Positions 1-8,073 of a DNA stretch of 64,000 nt are shown one piece after another. The notes under the pieces were generated by a model, which searched no databases, was not told the origin of the DNA, and was given only the letters and a program-made list of their open reading frames with translations. A program made the position numbers and the translations under genes. The first letter of the stretch is position 1. Each line of letters opens with the position of its first letter. The stretch lies in NCBI RefSeq assembly GCF_013488225.1, contig NZ_CP041238.1, positions 3,373,501 through 3,437,500 of the forward strand, given 5' to 3'. This DNA comes from Sinorhizobium mexicanum (GTDB taxonomy: Bacteria; Pseudomonadota; Alphaproteobacteria; Rhizobiales; Rhizobiaceae).

Positions 1-462
1 GCGGACATTTTCCGGAAACTCGACGTCGTAGCAGATCAGCATGCCGCACCTGACGCCTTGGTGTTCGAACAGGCGCGTCGACGGCTCCGCCGGCGTGAAC
101 AGCGAGCGTTCGTAGTCGCCATAGAGGTGCGACTTGCGATAGACCGTCGGGGCGGCGTCACCGTCGACATGGACGGCGCTGTTGTAGACGGCATCGCCCT
201 CACGCTCGGCGAAGCCGGCAATGATCGCGATGCCGGCTTCGGCCGAAATCTGCTGCAACCGCTGCACGATCGGGCCGTCGGCGGCCTCGGCGATGTCACG
301 GATCACGTCACCGGCACCGTAGCCGGTGACGCCGAGCTCGGGCGTGACAAGCAGCGTCGCGCCCTGGCGGGACGCCTCGACCGCCGCTGCCCCGATCCGG
401 GCGAGATTGGCGGCGATATCACCGCCAACGGATTTCATCTGCAGAGCGGCAAGCTTCATCAT
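1..462 (-). CDS. carbon-nitrogen hydrolase (nitrilase superfamily), 3' end outside window
   Basis: The first 154 residues are visible. They carry the nitrilase-superfamily triad in order: Glu42 in TPELGVTGY, Lys110 in YRKSHLYGDYE and Cys144 in LICYDVEFPE. This family hydrolyses amides or N-carbamoyl compounds in the cytoplasm. The start is ATG at 462, which overlaps the stop of the upstream permease gene (ATGA), so it is translationally coupled as the last visible gene of the Pot-type transporter operon. That position, with agmatinase nearby, suggests an amidase acting on an imported polyamine derivative such as N-carbamoylputrescine. The substrate is inferred. The gene is cut by the window edge, not broken. 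Confidence 0.9.
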   Translation of the reverse strand, partial: MMKLAALQMKSVGGDIAANLARIGAAAVEASRQGATLLVTPELGVTGYGAGDVIRDIAEAADGPIVQRLQQISAEAGIAIIAGFAEREGDAVYNSAVHVDGDAAPTVYRKSHLYGDYERSLFTPAEPSTRLFEHQGVRCGMLICYDVEFPENVR

Positions 463-1259
463 TTGCCATCCGATGACATGGCGCCGAGCAGCTTCGGCAG
501 GTCTCCGAACCGGGCGACGAGGCCGAAGATGATCGCGGCCGTCGTGACGAAGAGGATCGTCACCGAGGCCATGGTCGGCGTGTAGCCGTAGCGTAGCGCG
601 TTGAAGATCTTGATCGGCAGCGTCTCCATGGTGAAGCCGACGGTCATATAGGCGACGATATATTCATTGAGCGACAGCACGAACGCAAAGGCATAGCCCG
701 AGACGATGTAGGGCAGGATCAGCGGCAACACCACGGTGCGGAACACCGTGCGCTCGTCCGCGCCCATGGTCGATGCTGCCTCGACCAGCGATCGATCGAT
801 CGACGTGAAGCCGAGCGAAAGCGTGACGAGCGGCAGCGTCACGAAGAAGATCGCGTGGCTGACGACCGCAGTCCAGGGCTGGCCGTAGAAGCCGACAGTC
901 GCCCAGAAGGTGAGAAGGCCCAACGCGGTGATCACCGGCGGCAGCGTGAAGGGCGCGACGCCCAGAAGCTGGAAGATGTTCGCCCAGGGCGCTATCCGCC
1001 GCCACAGGAACCAGGCAAGCGGCAAGGCGATGGTGACGGCAAGCGCTGCCGAAAGCACCGCAAGCGTAACCGAGGCCATCAGTGCGTTTCGCCATTCGGG
1101 ATTCAGGAAGATCTCGCCATACCAGGATGTCGAGAAGCCCTGCGGCGGAAAGGCGAGCGTCTGTTTTTGATTGACCGAAACGCCGGCAACCACGATCAGC
1201 GGCAGCGCAAGGAAGAGCGCGATCAGGAAGAAATAGAACTTGCGGAAAATGGACGTCAT
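459..1259 (-). CDS. ABC transporter permease, PotC-like (polyamine type)
   Basis: A 266-residue inner-membrane permease with about six hydrophobic segments. The cytoplasmic EAA loop that docks the ATPase begins at about residue 160 (VEAASTMGADE). Length and loop fit the PotC/YdcV group that imports spermidine, putrescine or related compounds. Its start overlaps the stop of the preceding permease by 4 bp (ATGA) and its own stop overlaps the hydrolase start the same way, so four genes are coupled. The exact substrate cannot be read from the sequence. Confidence 0.93.
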   Translation of the reverse strand: MTSIFRKFYFFLIALFLALPLIVVAGVSVNQKQTLAFPPQGFSTSWYGEIFLNPEWRNALMASVTLAVLSAALAVTIALPLAWFLWRRIAPWANIFQLLGVAPFTLPPVITALGLLTFWATVGFYGQPWTAVVSHAIFFVTLPLVTLSLGFTSIDRSLVEAASTMGADERTVFRTVVLPLILPYIVSGYAFAFVLSLNEYIVAYMTVGFTMETLPIKIFNALRYGYTPTMASVTILFVTTAAIIFGLVARFGDLPKLLGAMSSDGK

Positions 1260-2110
1260 GCCGCCTCTCCCTTTCGTCCCGCAATAACCGTCAAGGCGAC
1301 AAGGCCAAGCGTCACCAGGACGAGGAACACCGCCATCGCCGCCGCGAAAGGCATGTTCGACTGGTAGATCGCCTGGTCGGTAATCAGCACCGACAGCGTC
1401 CAGTGCTGTGGACGGCCGAGAAGCTGCGGCAGTAGATAGGAACCGAGCGCGAAGATGAAGACCATGATCAGCGTCGCGACGATCGTGTTCCTCAGCGCCG
1501 GAACGACGACGGTGAAGAAGGCCTTGAGTGGCGACGCCCCGAGCGTTCGCGCGGCCTCGGTCAGAGTCGGATCAAGTCGGACAAGCGCCGGGAACAATAC
1601 GAGCACCGTATAGGGGAAGGCCTGATAGACCATGCCCGTCAGCACTGCGGCGAAACTCGGCGTCAGCGCCTTGGCCTCGCCCATGAGGCCGAGCGCAACA
1701 AGAATGTTCGTGATGCCGGCCGTGCGCGAAAAAAGCGTCGACCAGGCGAAACCGATGATGACCTCGGAGAGCGAGAGCACCGAGAGCAGCGCGACAAGCC
1801 AGACGACCTGCACGCTGCGCGCCATCCGCGTCAGCATGTAGGTGAAGGGTAGCGCCAGCACGACGCAGCAGATGGCGACTGCGATCGCCATCATGAGCGA
1901 GAAGCCGAGCACGCCGCCGAAGAACGCCGTAAGAAAGCGGGCATAATTGTCGAAGACGAAGGCCGGCGTATAGAAGCCGCCCTGCTGGCGCTGGAAGAAG
2001 CTCACGGCGATCATCGTACCAAAGGGCACCACGAAGAAGATGGTGAGCATCGCCGCGGGGAAAAGGAGCGGCGCGTAGTCGCCGATGGTCTGGGGCGGTT
2101 CGCGTCTCAT
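1256..2110 (-). CDS. ABC transporter permease, PotB-like (polyamine type)
   Basis: A 284-residue inner-membrane permease, partner of the PotC-like protein downstream. Hydrophobic segments alternate with short loops, and the EAA motif (TEAARTLGASP) lies in the C-terminal half. I start it at ATG 2110 (MRREPPQ), because this gives the same 4-bp ATGA overlap with the upstream ATPase gene as at the other junctions of the operon. A slightly longer reading from 2128 would run inside the ATPase gene. Length is normal for PotB-type permeases. Confidence 0.92.
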   Translation of the reverse strand: MRREPPQTIGDYAPLLFPAAMLTIFFVVPFGTMIAVSFFQRQQGGFYTPAFVFDNYARFLTAFFGGVLGFSLMMAIAVAICCVVLALPFTYMLTRMARSVQVVWLVALLSVLSLSEVIIGFAWSTLFSRTAGITNILVALGLMGEAKALTPSFAAVLTGMVYQAFPYTVLVLFPALVRLDPTLTEAARTLGASPLKAFFTVVVPALRNTIVATLIMVFIFALGSYLLPQLLGRPQHWTLSVLITDQAIYQSNMPFAAAMAVFLVLVTLGLVALTVIAGRKGEAA

Positions 2111-3144
2111 TTCCTGAGCACCACGCAAACGTCCGGAGTGAGCGCGACGCCGACTTGCTGGCCGACGGTGACGTCCGGCCGCTCGCGCGGCGTGGAAACG
2201 GCGACGATCTGGCGGCCGGCTACATCGACAAACGTTTCGATCGTGCCGCCGAGATCGCGCACGAAAGTGACCGTGCCGGAAATCGCACCGGCACCCGGCG
2301 CCGTCAGGTGCACGTCCTCGGGACGAATTGAAAGCATGGCCTTTGCGGCGCCGTCAGGCAGGGCAAGGCCCTGCACTGGCTGGCCGAGAACGGAAACATA
2401 GCCCCGCGTGTCCGCTTCGGCTTCGATCAGGTTGGTCTGGCCGATGAAGTCGGCAACGAAACTGTCCGCCGGTCGGCGATAGATTTCGATCGGCGATGCC
2501 GCCTGGCGGATTTCCCCGCCATTCATGACGACCACCGTATCGGCCATCGTCATTGCTTCGCGCTGGTCGTGCGTGACGACGATCGTCGTAATCCCGAGCT
2601 GCTGCTGCAACTGGCGCAGTTCCACCTGCATCGCCTCCCTGAGCTTCGCGTCGAGTGCCGAAAGCGGCTCATCGAGAAGGAAAAGCTTCGGTGAGATTGC
2701 CAGCGCGCGGGCGATTGCAACACGCTGACGCTGACCGCCGGAAAGCTTCGAGACTGGCCGGTCGGCATAGCCGGAAAGGTGGATCATCGACAGCAGTTCC
2801 TCGACCCGCCGCTTCTGGTCCTCCTTCGGCGCCTTGCGGATTCGCAAGGGATAGGCGATGTTTTCGCCGACGGTCAGGTGTGGGAAGAGCGCCAGCGACT
2901 GGAACACCATGCCGAGATTGCGCTTATGGGTCGGCACGTGGGTGATGTCTTCGCCGTCCAGGCGGATCGCACCTCCCGTCGGAAGATCGAGGCCGGCGAT
3001 CATGCGCAGCAACGTCGTCTTGCCGCAGCCTGAGGGGCCGAGCATGCAAACGAAGGTGCCATGCGGCACCGCGAGCTCGACATTGTTGACGGCCCTGAAG
3101 GACCCGAATTCCTTGACGACGTTCTGAAGGGCAAGTCCCGACAT
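2107..3144 (-). CDS. ABC transporter ATP-binding protein, PotA-like
   Basis: A 345-residue ATPase that powers the Pot-type importer from the cytoplasmic face. Walker A GPSGCGKTT is at residues 36-44, followed by the signature LSGGQRQR, Walker B LFLLDEPLSALD and a switch His (VVTHDQ). The last 110 residues form a TOBE-like domain (SIRPEDVHL), as in PotA and MalK. I start at ATG 3144 (MSGLALQN) because GACGGGA stands just upstream. An upstream in-frame start at 3216 lies inside a repeat element and adds no conserved sequence. It is separated from the binding-protein gene by a palindromic repeat block. Confidence 0.94.
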   Translation of the reverse strand: MSGLALQNVVKEFGSFRAVNNVELAVPHGTFVCMLGPSGCGKTTLLRMIAGLDLPTGGAIRLDGEDITHVPTHKRNLGMVFQSLALFPHLTVGENIAYPLRIRKAPKEDQKRRVEELLSMIHLSGYADRPVSKLSGGQRQRVAIARALAISPKLFLLDEPLSALDAKLREAMQVELRQLQQQLGITTIVVTHDQREAMTMADTVVVMNGGEIRQAASPIEIYRRPADSFVADFIGQTNLIEAEADTRGYVSVLGQPVQGLALPDGAAKAMLSIRPEDVHLTAPGAGAISGTVTFVRDLGGTIETFVDVAGRQIVAVSTPRERPDVTVGQQVGVALTPDVCVVLRK

Positions 3145-3163
3145 ATATTTCCCGTCCTGCGGC

Positions 3164-3335
3164 GCCGTGCGTCCGTTCAGACGCAAAGGTCGCTGCATCG
3201 CTGTGAGTTGCTGCATGGCCTTGGCCTCAAAGCGGTTCCCTAGGAACCATGCAGTAGCGCCTGATGCGCATGTGGTTCATGGAGCGCGAACAGGGGAACG
3301 GTTTTTCCGCCCGCATTCCGCTCGGTCTTTCAACA
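3164..3335. repeat. rhizobial palindromic intergenic repeat, composite of families A and B
   Basis: A diverged family A copy (about 3164-3258) carries GGTCGCTG, GAGTTGCTGCATG and a terminal CATGCAGTAG. It is followed by a part copy of family B (about 3285-3331) with GGAACGGTTTTTCCGCC. The block sits between the periplasmic binding-protein gene and the ATPase gene of the same operon, so it is transcribed and can fold in the mRNA. Confidence 0.75.
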
Positions 3336-3342
3336 TCGACCC

Positions 3343-3358
3343 CCCGCCCGCAGGCGGG
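3343..3358 (-). promoter_or_regulatory. stem-loop after the polyamine binding-protein gene
   Basis: A perfect 6-bp GC stem (CCCGCC / GGCGGG) closes on a CGCA loop about 20 nt after the stop of the binding-protein gene. There is no T-run, so it is more likely an mRNA-stabilising or partial-attenuation hairpin than a full terminator. Confidence 0.5.
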
Positions 3359-3378
3359 AAGTCGACGCCCATTGGCGA

Positions 3379-4458
3379 TCAGCCGACGATCAGCTCCGTC
3401 CACTTCTGGTTCAGCCAATCCGACTTGGTCTGGTAGAGATCGTAGCGCGGGATGATCGGCTCGATGTCCGACGAAACGGCTGCAAACTCCTTGTCCGTAA
3501 GATCAGTCGATTCGCGCTTGACCGTCGGCGAGGTGCCAACCTTACGCGACAGCGTCGCCTGAATCGACGGCTGGGACATATAGTCGATGAAGATGTGCGC
3601 TTCCTCCGCTTTCTGCGAAGCGCGCGACAGCGCCCAGCAACCGGAATCCTGGATGCCGCCTTCCTTGGGGAAGGTAGAGCGTACCGGATGGCCGTCTGCG
3701 GCCGCAAGACCGGTCACGTCGTGATAATACTGGCCCATCGGAATTTCACCCGACTTCAGCGCCTGTTCGAACTGCGCCTCGTCGCGATACCAGAGCCGGA
3801 CATTCGGTTTCACTTCGGCGAGTTTCTCGAATGCCTTGAGGATGCCCTCCTCCGTGTCGAGCGCATTGGTGCCGCCCATGAAGGTCTTCGCGGTCACCTC
3901 GAGCAGGAAAGAATTGGAGACGAGCGCGAGCAGCCCGAGCTTGTCGGCATTTGCCGGATCCCAGAAGGCGGTCCACGACGTCGGCGCTTCCTTGAAGACG
4001 TCGGTGTTGGTGACGAGCGTGATGTACCAGGAAACGGCTCCGATGCCAGCGACGCGGCCATCCGGATACTTGTTGATGAACCGGTCGAGCAGATGCGAGG
4101 CGTTCTTGATCTTCGCCATATCGAGCGGCGCCCAGAGCTCGGTCGCCTGGCCCTTGAGCATTGCGACCTGCGACATCATCGAGACGTCCGCCGGAGCCTG
4201 GCCGGCACGAGCGGCCTGTTCCAACTGCACGAGCCAGGCTTCACCGGTCGGCTCTGCGACCGACTCGATCGCGATGCCCGTGGCCTTGGTGAATTCGGGG
4301 AAGATGTTCTTGTCGAACGAGTCCTTGAAGTAGCCGCCGTAGACGCCGACCTTCAACGACCTGTCCTGCGCCCTCAGCACCGCCGGCATCGCCAGCATCG
4401 ATGCGCCGGCAAGCCCCGCCCCCAGCAGCGTGCGCCGCTTGATGGAATTGATTTTCAT
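3379..4458 (-). CDS. extracellular solute-binding protein, PotD-like
   Basis: A 359-residue periplasmic protein that captures substrate for the PotABC-type importer encoded downstream. The N-terminus (KRRTLLGAGLAGASMLAMPA, then LRAQD) has a twin-arginine-like start, a hydrophobic stretch and an AQD cleavage region. The rest resembles family 1 binding proteins for spermidine/putrescine (GVYGGYFKDSF, EPTGEAW). AAAGGAGACATGCAATG gives a ribosome site. It is the first gene of the Pot operon; the amino-acid permease gene ends only about 70 bp upstream, so the two transporters may share a transcript. Substrate is inferred from the family and from the agmatinase nearby. Confidence 0.92.
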   Translation of the reverse strand: MKINSIKRRTLLGAGLAGASMLAMPAVLRAQDRSLKVGVYGGYFKDSFDKNIFPEFTKATGIAIESVAEPTGEAWLVQLEQAARAGQAPADVSMMSQVAMLKGQATELWAPLDMAKIKNASHLLDRFINKYPDGRVAGIGAVSWYITLVTNTDVFKEAPTSWTAFWDPANADKLGLLALVSNSFLLEVTAKTFMGGTNALDTEEGILKAFEKLAEVKPNVRLWYRDEAQFEQALKSGEIPMGQYYHDVTGLAAADGHPVRSTFPKEGGIQDSGCWALSRASQKAEEAHIFIDYMSQPSIQATLSRKVGTSPTVKRESTDLTDKEFAAVSSDIEPIIPRYDLYQTKSDWLNQKWTELIVG

Positions 4459-4530
4459 TGCATGTCTCCTTTGTTTTGGCGGCAGCTGCCGCGTTCCCTG
4501 TTGTAGTTGATTCCCTGCATCTTTTCGGTG

Positions 4531-5178
4531 TCAATGTGCTGGCATTCGCCGCTCGAGCATCCGCGCATATTGCGTCAAGGGATAACAAATCACGAAGAAA
4601 ATCACGGCGACCAGACCATAGACAGTGAAAGGTTCGAAAGTTGCATTATTGATCGCATTGGCCGTCCTGAGAAGCTCCTCGAAGCCGATGATCGAGGTCA
4701 GCGCCGTGCTCTTGATGAGCTGGACGAGAAAGCCGACAGCCGGCGGACGCGTGATCGCAAAGGCCTGCGGCAGGATGACCAGGCGCAGTTCCTGAAGATA
4801 GTGCAGACCGAGGCTGGCGCCAGCATCCCATTGACCGCGCGGCAGCGCTTCCACGCCGCCCCGCCAGATTTCGGCGAGATAGGCGCTGGCGTAGAAGGTG
4901 AGCCCGAGCGCCGCGGCCGTCCACGGCTCGATGCGGAAACCCAGCATCGGCAGGCCGAAGAACATCAGGAAGAGCTGCATGAGCAACGGTGTTCCCTGGA
5001 AAAGCGCGATGTAGCCTGAGCCGAGGCGGCGCAACCACGGGTGCTTCGATATGCGGGCAAACAGGATCAGCAGGCCGACCGCAGTCCCGCCGGCGAAGGC
5101 AACGATCGAAAGCAGAAGCGTCCAGCGCGTCGCGAAAAGCAGATTGCGCAGAATATCCCAGAAAGTGAATTCGATCAC
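4531..5178 (-). CDS. polar amino acid ABC transporter permease (HisM/GlnP family)
   Basis: A 215-residue inner-membrane permease with the short length typical of polar amino acid importers. It has a HisM-type start (FWDILRNLLFATRWTLLLS) and the LRLVILPQAFAITRPP region. I start it at GTG 5178, which overlaps the stop of the neighbouring permease gene by 4 bp (GTGA); the longer reading from 5223 overlaps that gene by about 49 bp. Together with the next permease it forms a heteromeric channel. No amino-acid-type ATPase gene is present nearby. Confidence 0.9.
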   Translation of the reverse strand: MIEFTFWDILRNLLFATRWTLLLSIVAFAGGTAVGLLILFARISKHPWLRRLGSGYIALFQGTPLLMQLFLMFFGLPMLGFRIEPWTAAALGLTFYASAYLAEIWRGGVEALPRGQWDAGASLGLHYLQELRLVILPQAFAITRPPAVGFLVQLIKSTALTSIIGFEELLRTANAINNATFEPFTVYGLVAVIFFVICYPLTQYARMLERRMPAH

Positions 5179-5843
5179 GACACGCCCGCCCCCAACACAC
5201 GCCGGCCACTGGCGACAAGGCATCGCCTGATCGCCATCGACAGGCCGAGATAGATCATCGTGACGACGAGGTAGGTTTCGAAGGACCGGAATGTCCGTGC
5301 CTGCAGCAGGTCGGCCTCATGCGCGAGCTCGCGCACTGCAATCTGCGATACGACCGCCGACTCCAACATCATGATCACAACTTGGCTGGTCAGTGCCGGG
5401 AAGATTACCTTGAGGGCCTGCGGCAGGATGATCTTGACGAAAACCTGACGCGGCCTCAGGCCGAGCGCGAGAGCGGCCTCGCTCTGCCCCCTTGGAACTG
5501 CATCGAGACCGGCGCCGACGATCTCGGTCGTGTAGGCGGCCATGTTGAGGGTCATCGCCAGGATCGCCGCGACGATTGAATCGAGGCGGATCCCTATGGT
5601 CGGCAGACCGAAGAAAATGAAAAAGAGCTGCACCAGAAACGGGGTATTGCGGATCACTTCGACGTAGCTTGCTACTGCCTTGCGGAGCACGCCATAGCGA
5701 CTGCGGCGCGCGGCAGCGCCGAGAATGCTGATGAGGATGCCGAGCACCGTGGTGCAGGCGATCAACAGCAAAGTCATGGCCGCACCGTGGGCGATTGCGC
5801 CCGCGGCGTGGTGAAGCCATCCAAAGTCGAGGCTGTAGCCCAT
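5175..5843 (-). CDS. polar amino acid ABC transporter permease (HisQ/GlnP family)
   Basis: A 222-residue permease with about five membrane segments. The conserved cytoplasmic part is VPRGQSEAALALGLRPRQ, then KIILPQALK, the motif by which this family contacts its ATPase. It is the partner of the downstream permease, with a GTGA overlap. It follows the periplasmic binding-protein gene after 64 bp that contain a perfect stem-loop. Likely role: import of a basic amino acid, opine or agmatine-like compound, judged only from the adjacent agmatinase gene. Confidence 0.92.
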   Translation of the reverse strand: MGYSLDFGWLHHAAGAIAHGAAMTLLLIACTTVLGILISILGAAARRSRYGVLRKAVASYVEVIRNTPFLVQLFFIFFGLPTIGIRLDSIVAAILAMTLNMAAYTTEIVGAGLDAVPRGQSEAALALGLRPRQVFVKIILPQALKVIFPALTSQVVIMMLESAVVSQIAVRELAHEADLLQARTFRSFETYLVVTMIYLGLSMAIRRCLVASGRRVLGAGVS

Positions 5844-5864
5844 CGTCGCAACCCTTCCCGGACG

Positions 5865-5885
5865 GGCCTGCGGAAGCCGCAGGCC
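5865..5885 (-). promoter_or_regulatory. 9-bp stem-loop between binding-protein and permease genes
   Basis: GGCCTGCGG and CCGCAGGCC form a perfect 9-bp stem with a 3-nt loop in the gap after the binding-protein stop. No T-run follows. Such hairpins in importer operons usually protect the upstream mRNA and lower expression of the permeases relative to the binding protein. Confidence 0.6.
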
Positions 5886-5907
5886 GCGCGCCGTTCGCCG
5901 GAGCGGC

Positions 5908-6702
5908 TTAGTCCTTGAGGTTGTCGGGGTTGAGCGGCGTCTTCAGCCACGCCTCGGAGCTTTCATTCAACTTGCCGTCAGACAGCATTTTGGCGACCGT
6001 GTCGTTGACCGATTGCTTCAGGCGCTCCTCATTCTTGTTGAGGCCGATATGCGACGGTGACGTCAGCAACTGGAACTTCTGTTCCGGCTTCAATGCCTCC
6101 TGCCGCGCAAGGACCTGCGCGCCGACGTCGTTACCGACCACCATCAACTGCGTCTGGCCTGAAATGAAGGCCTGGATCACGGCATTGTAGTTATCGAACC
6201 GCTGGATGTCCGCCGAGGCAGGTGCGGCTTCGGTGAGGGAAGTGTCCTCGAGCGTCCCGCGATTGACTGCGATCGTCTTGTCGCCGAGATCGTCCTTGCC
6301 GGCGACCTTGAGCTCGGCCGGGCCGATGACGGCGATGTAGTAGGGAGCATAGGCGGCCGCGAAATCGATGACCTCGGCACGCTCCTTCGAGTAACCGACG
6401 CTCATCAGGATGTCGACGCGCTTGTCGTTGAGATAGGGAATGCGGTTCTGGCCGGTAATGCTGACGAGGTTGAGCTTCACGCCGAGCGCATCGGCGATGT
6501 GCTGCGCGACATCGATATCATATCCCTTGATGCTCATGTCAGCACTGGCCGACGAGAACGGCGGGAAATCAGAGAAGATGCCGACATTGATCTGGCCGGC
6601 GGCCTTGATATCGTCGAGAGCATCGGCATGAGCCATTCCAGCCGCGGCACCGACCATCAGTGCGGCGGCAAACAATGCTTTCAGCTTGATTTGGATTGTC
6701 AT
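5908..6702 (-). CDS. amino acid ABC transporter substrate-binding protein
   Basis: A 264-residue periplasmic protein of family 3. It has a signal peptide (MTIQIKLKALFAAALMVGAA, then GMAHA before DALDD) and the family 3 core (INVGIFSDFPPFSSAS, GYDIDVAQHIADALGV, then RIPYLNDKRVDILM). It delivers substrate to the two permeases downstream. The gene begins 90 bp after the agmatinase stop on the same strand, so both are probably co-transcribed. The ligand could be agmatine, arginine or a guanidino compound; this is inference from context. Confidence 0.92.
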   Translation of the reverse strand: MTIQIKLKALFAAALMVGAAAGMAHADALDDIKAAGQINVGIFSDFPPFSSASADMSIKGYDIDVAQHIADALGVKLNLVSITGQNRIPYLNDKRVDILMSVGYSKERAEVIDFAAAYAPYYIAVIGPAELKVAGKDDLGDKTIAVNRGTLEDTSLTEAAPASADIQRFDNYNAVIQAFISGQTQLMVVGNDVGAQVLARQEALKPEQKFQLLTSPSHIGLNKNEERLKQSVNDTVAKMLSDGKLNESSEAWLKTPLNPDNLKD

Positions 6703-6791
6703 TTTCGTTCCCCAGTCTGGAAGTTTGTTTGTCGGGTCAGGATGCCCCTGGCCGTCGCTTCCAGTTCGGCGGCCGGGCGATCTCGAAAGTG

Positions 6792-7853
6792 TCAGCCGGC
6801 CTTGCCGGTGATCGCCGGACTGAAGACCATCAGGCTCAGGATCTCGAAGAGTACCTGCGCACCGGCATGGGCCGTATTGGTCGTCGCGTCATATTGCGGG
6901 GCAACCTCGACGACATCGCCGCCGACAAGATTGACACCCTTCAAGCCGCGGATGAGTTCGAGCACCTCGCGCGTCGTCAGGCCGCCGACTTCCGGCGTGC
7001 CGGTCCCGGGAGCGAAACTCGGGTCGAGGCTGTCGATATCGAAGGAGAGGTAAGTCGGACCGTCCCCGACGATCTTCCTCGCCTTTTCGATGATAGCCGG
7101 AATGCCAAGGCCGGTGACTTCTTCGGCGTGGATCACGGTCATGCCGGACTCGTAGGAGAACTCCCAGAGATATTCGGCCGAGCCGCGGATGCCGATCTGG
7201 ACGACGCGGGTCGGGTCGAGCACGCCGTCGAGGACCGCGTTGCGGAACGGACCGCCATGATGGAACTTGGTGAGGTCATAGGCGCCGCCGGTGTCGCAGT
7301 GCGCATCGATATGAATCATGCCGACCGGGCGCTTCTTGCCGACTGCCTTCAGGATCGGATGCGTGATCGAATGGTCGCCGCCGACCGAAAGCGGCACGAC
7401 GCCGGCATCGACGATCTGGTTGATGCGCTTTTCGATATCGTCATGGCTGAGTTCCAGCCGATAGCGGCTCTGGAAGGCAACATCGCCGATATCGGCCACG
7501 CGGAGATCCTGGACGGGCGCGCAGCCGAGCACATGGTTGTAGGGACCAATGCGTTCGATCGCACGGAGCGCCCGCGGTCCGAAACGGGAGCCCGGGCGGT
7601 TGGTGACACCAAGATCCATCGGTATGCCGACGATCGCCACCTGCAAGTTGCCGAAATCCGGATTTTCGGCGTCGACCGGCATATACGGCGCGGTCAGGAA
7701 GGTCGGGATGCCGGAATAGGGCGCCAGCCGCGTCCCGCTCTTGGTGAAGATCTTATCCGCGACCTTGCGAAACGTCGGATCGAAGAGCTCGCCGCCGTGA
7801 CTTTCGCCATATTTCGCCTTCAATTCGCTGAGCTTCTGTTCATCCCAGGCCAT
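6792..7853 (-). CDS. speB: agmatinase / ureohydrolase family enzyme
   Basis: A 353-residue cytoplasmic Mn-dependent ureohydrolase. The metal-binding motifs are intact: GGDHSITHP, IHIDAHCDT and SFDIDSLDPSFAPGTGTPE. The likely reaction is agmatine to putrescine plus urea, which would feed the PuuA/PuuB-like enzymes encoded at 14648-17325. I start at ATG 7853 (MAWDEQK) because GGAGG stands 9 nt upstream; the frame stays open 51 codons further up, but that part is not family-like. Divergent from a LysR gene and first in line with the amino-acid importer. Guanidinobutyrase or another guanidino hydrolase is an alternative. Confidence 0.88.
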   Translation of the reverse strand: MAWDEQKLSELKAKYGESHGGELFDPTFRKVADKIFTKSGTRLAPYSGIPTFLTAPYMPVDAENPDFGNLQVAIVGIPMDLGVTNRPGSRFGPRALRAIERIGPYNHVLGCAPVQDLRVADIGDVAFQSRYRLELSHDDIEKRINQIVDAGVVPLSVGGDHSITHPILKAVGKKRPVGMIHIDAHCDTGGAYDLTKFHHGGPFRNAVLDGVLDPTRVVQIGIRGSAEYLWEFSYESGMTVIHAEEVTGLGIPAIIEKARKIVGDGPTYLSFDIDSLDPSFAPGTGTPEVGGLTTREVLELIRGLKGVNLVGGDVVEVAPQYDATTNTAHAGAQVLFEILSLMVFSPAITGKAG

Positions 7854-8073
7854 GCGCCCGAACCTCCATGTTTTGCCGCCGGGGATGCGCGGGACGCGCC
7901 GCAAATCGTGATTTGCGGATTTCGCCGGTTGGACTGGCGCCGTCATGTTCCCCAGGCTTTTGCCTTTGTTGGCGTATATTAGGAGACAATTCCGCTGGAA
8001 AATCAATTGACATTGTTATAGCGTTTCGTGTGAGAAAAATTCACATTCCTGCCCGTCTTCCGGAGCGCCTTTT
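7854..8073. promoter_or_regulatory. divergent promoter region, agmatinase / LysR
   Basis: This AT-richer gap separates the two divergent genes. At 8030-8044 there is an imperfect palindrome with GTGA and TCAC ends (GTGAGAAAAATTCAC). It has the 15-bp dyad shape expected of a LysR recognition site. A TTGACA at 8007-8012 could be a -35 element for the LysR gene. Both are candidates read by eye. Confidence 0.45.
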
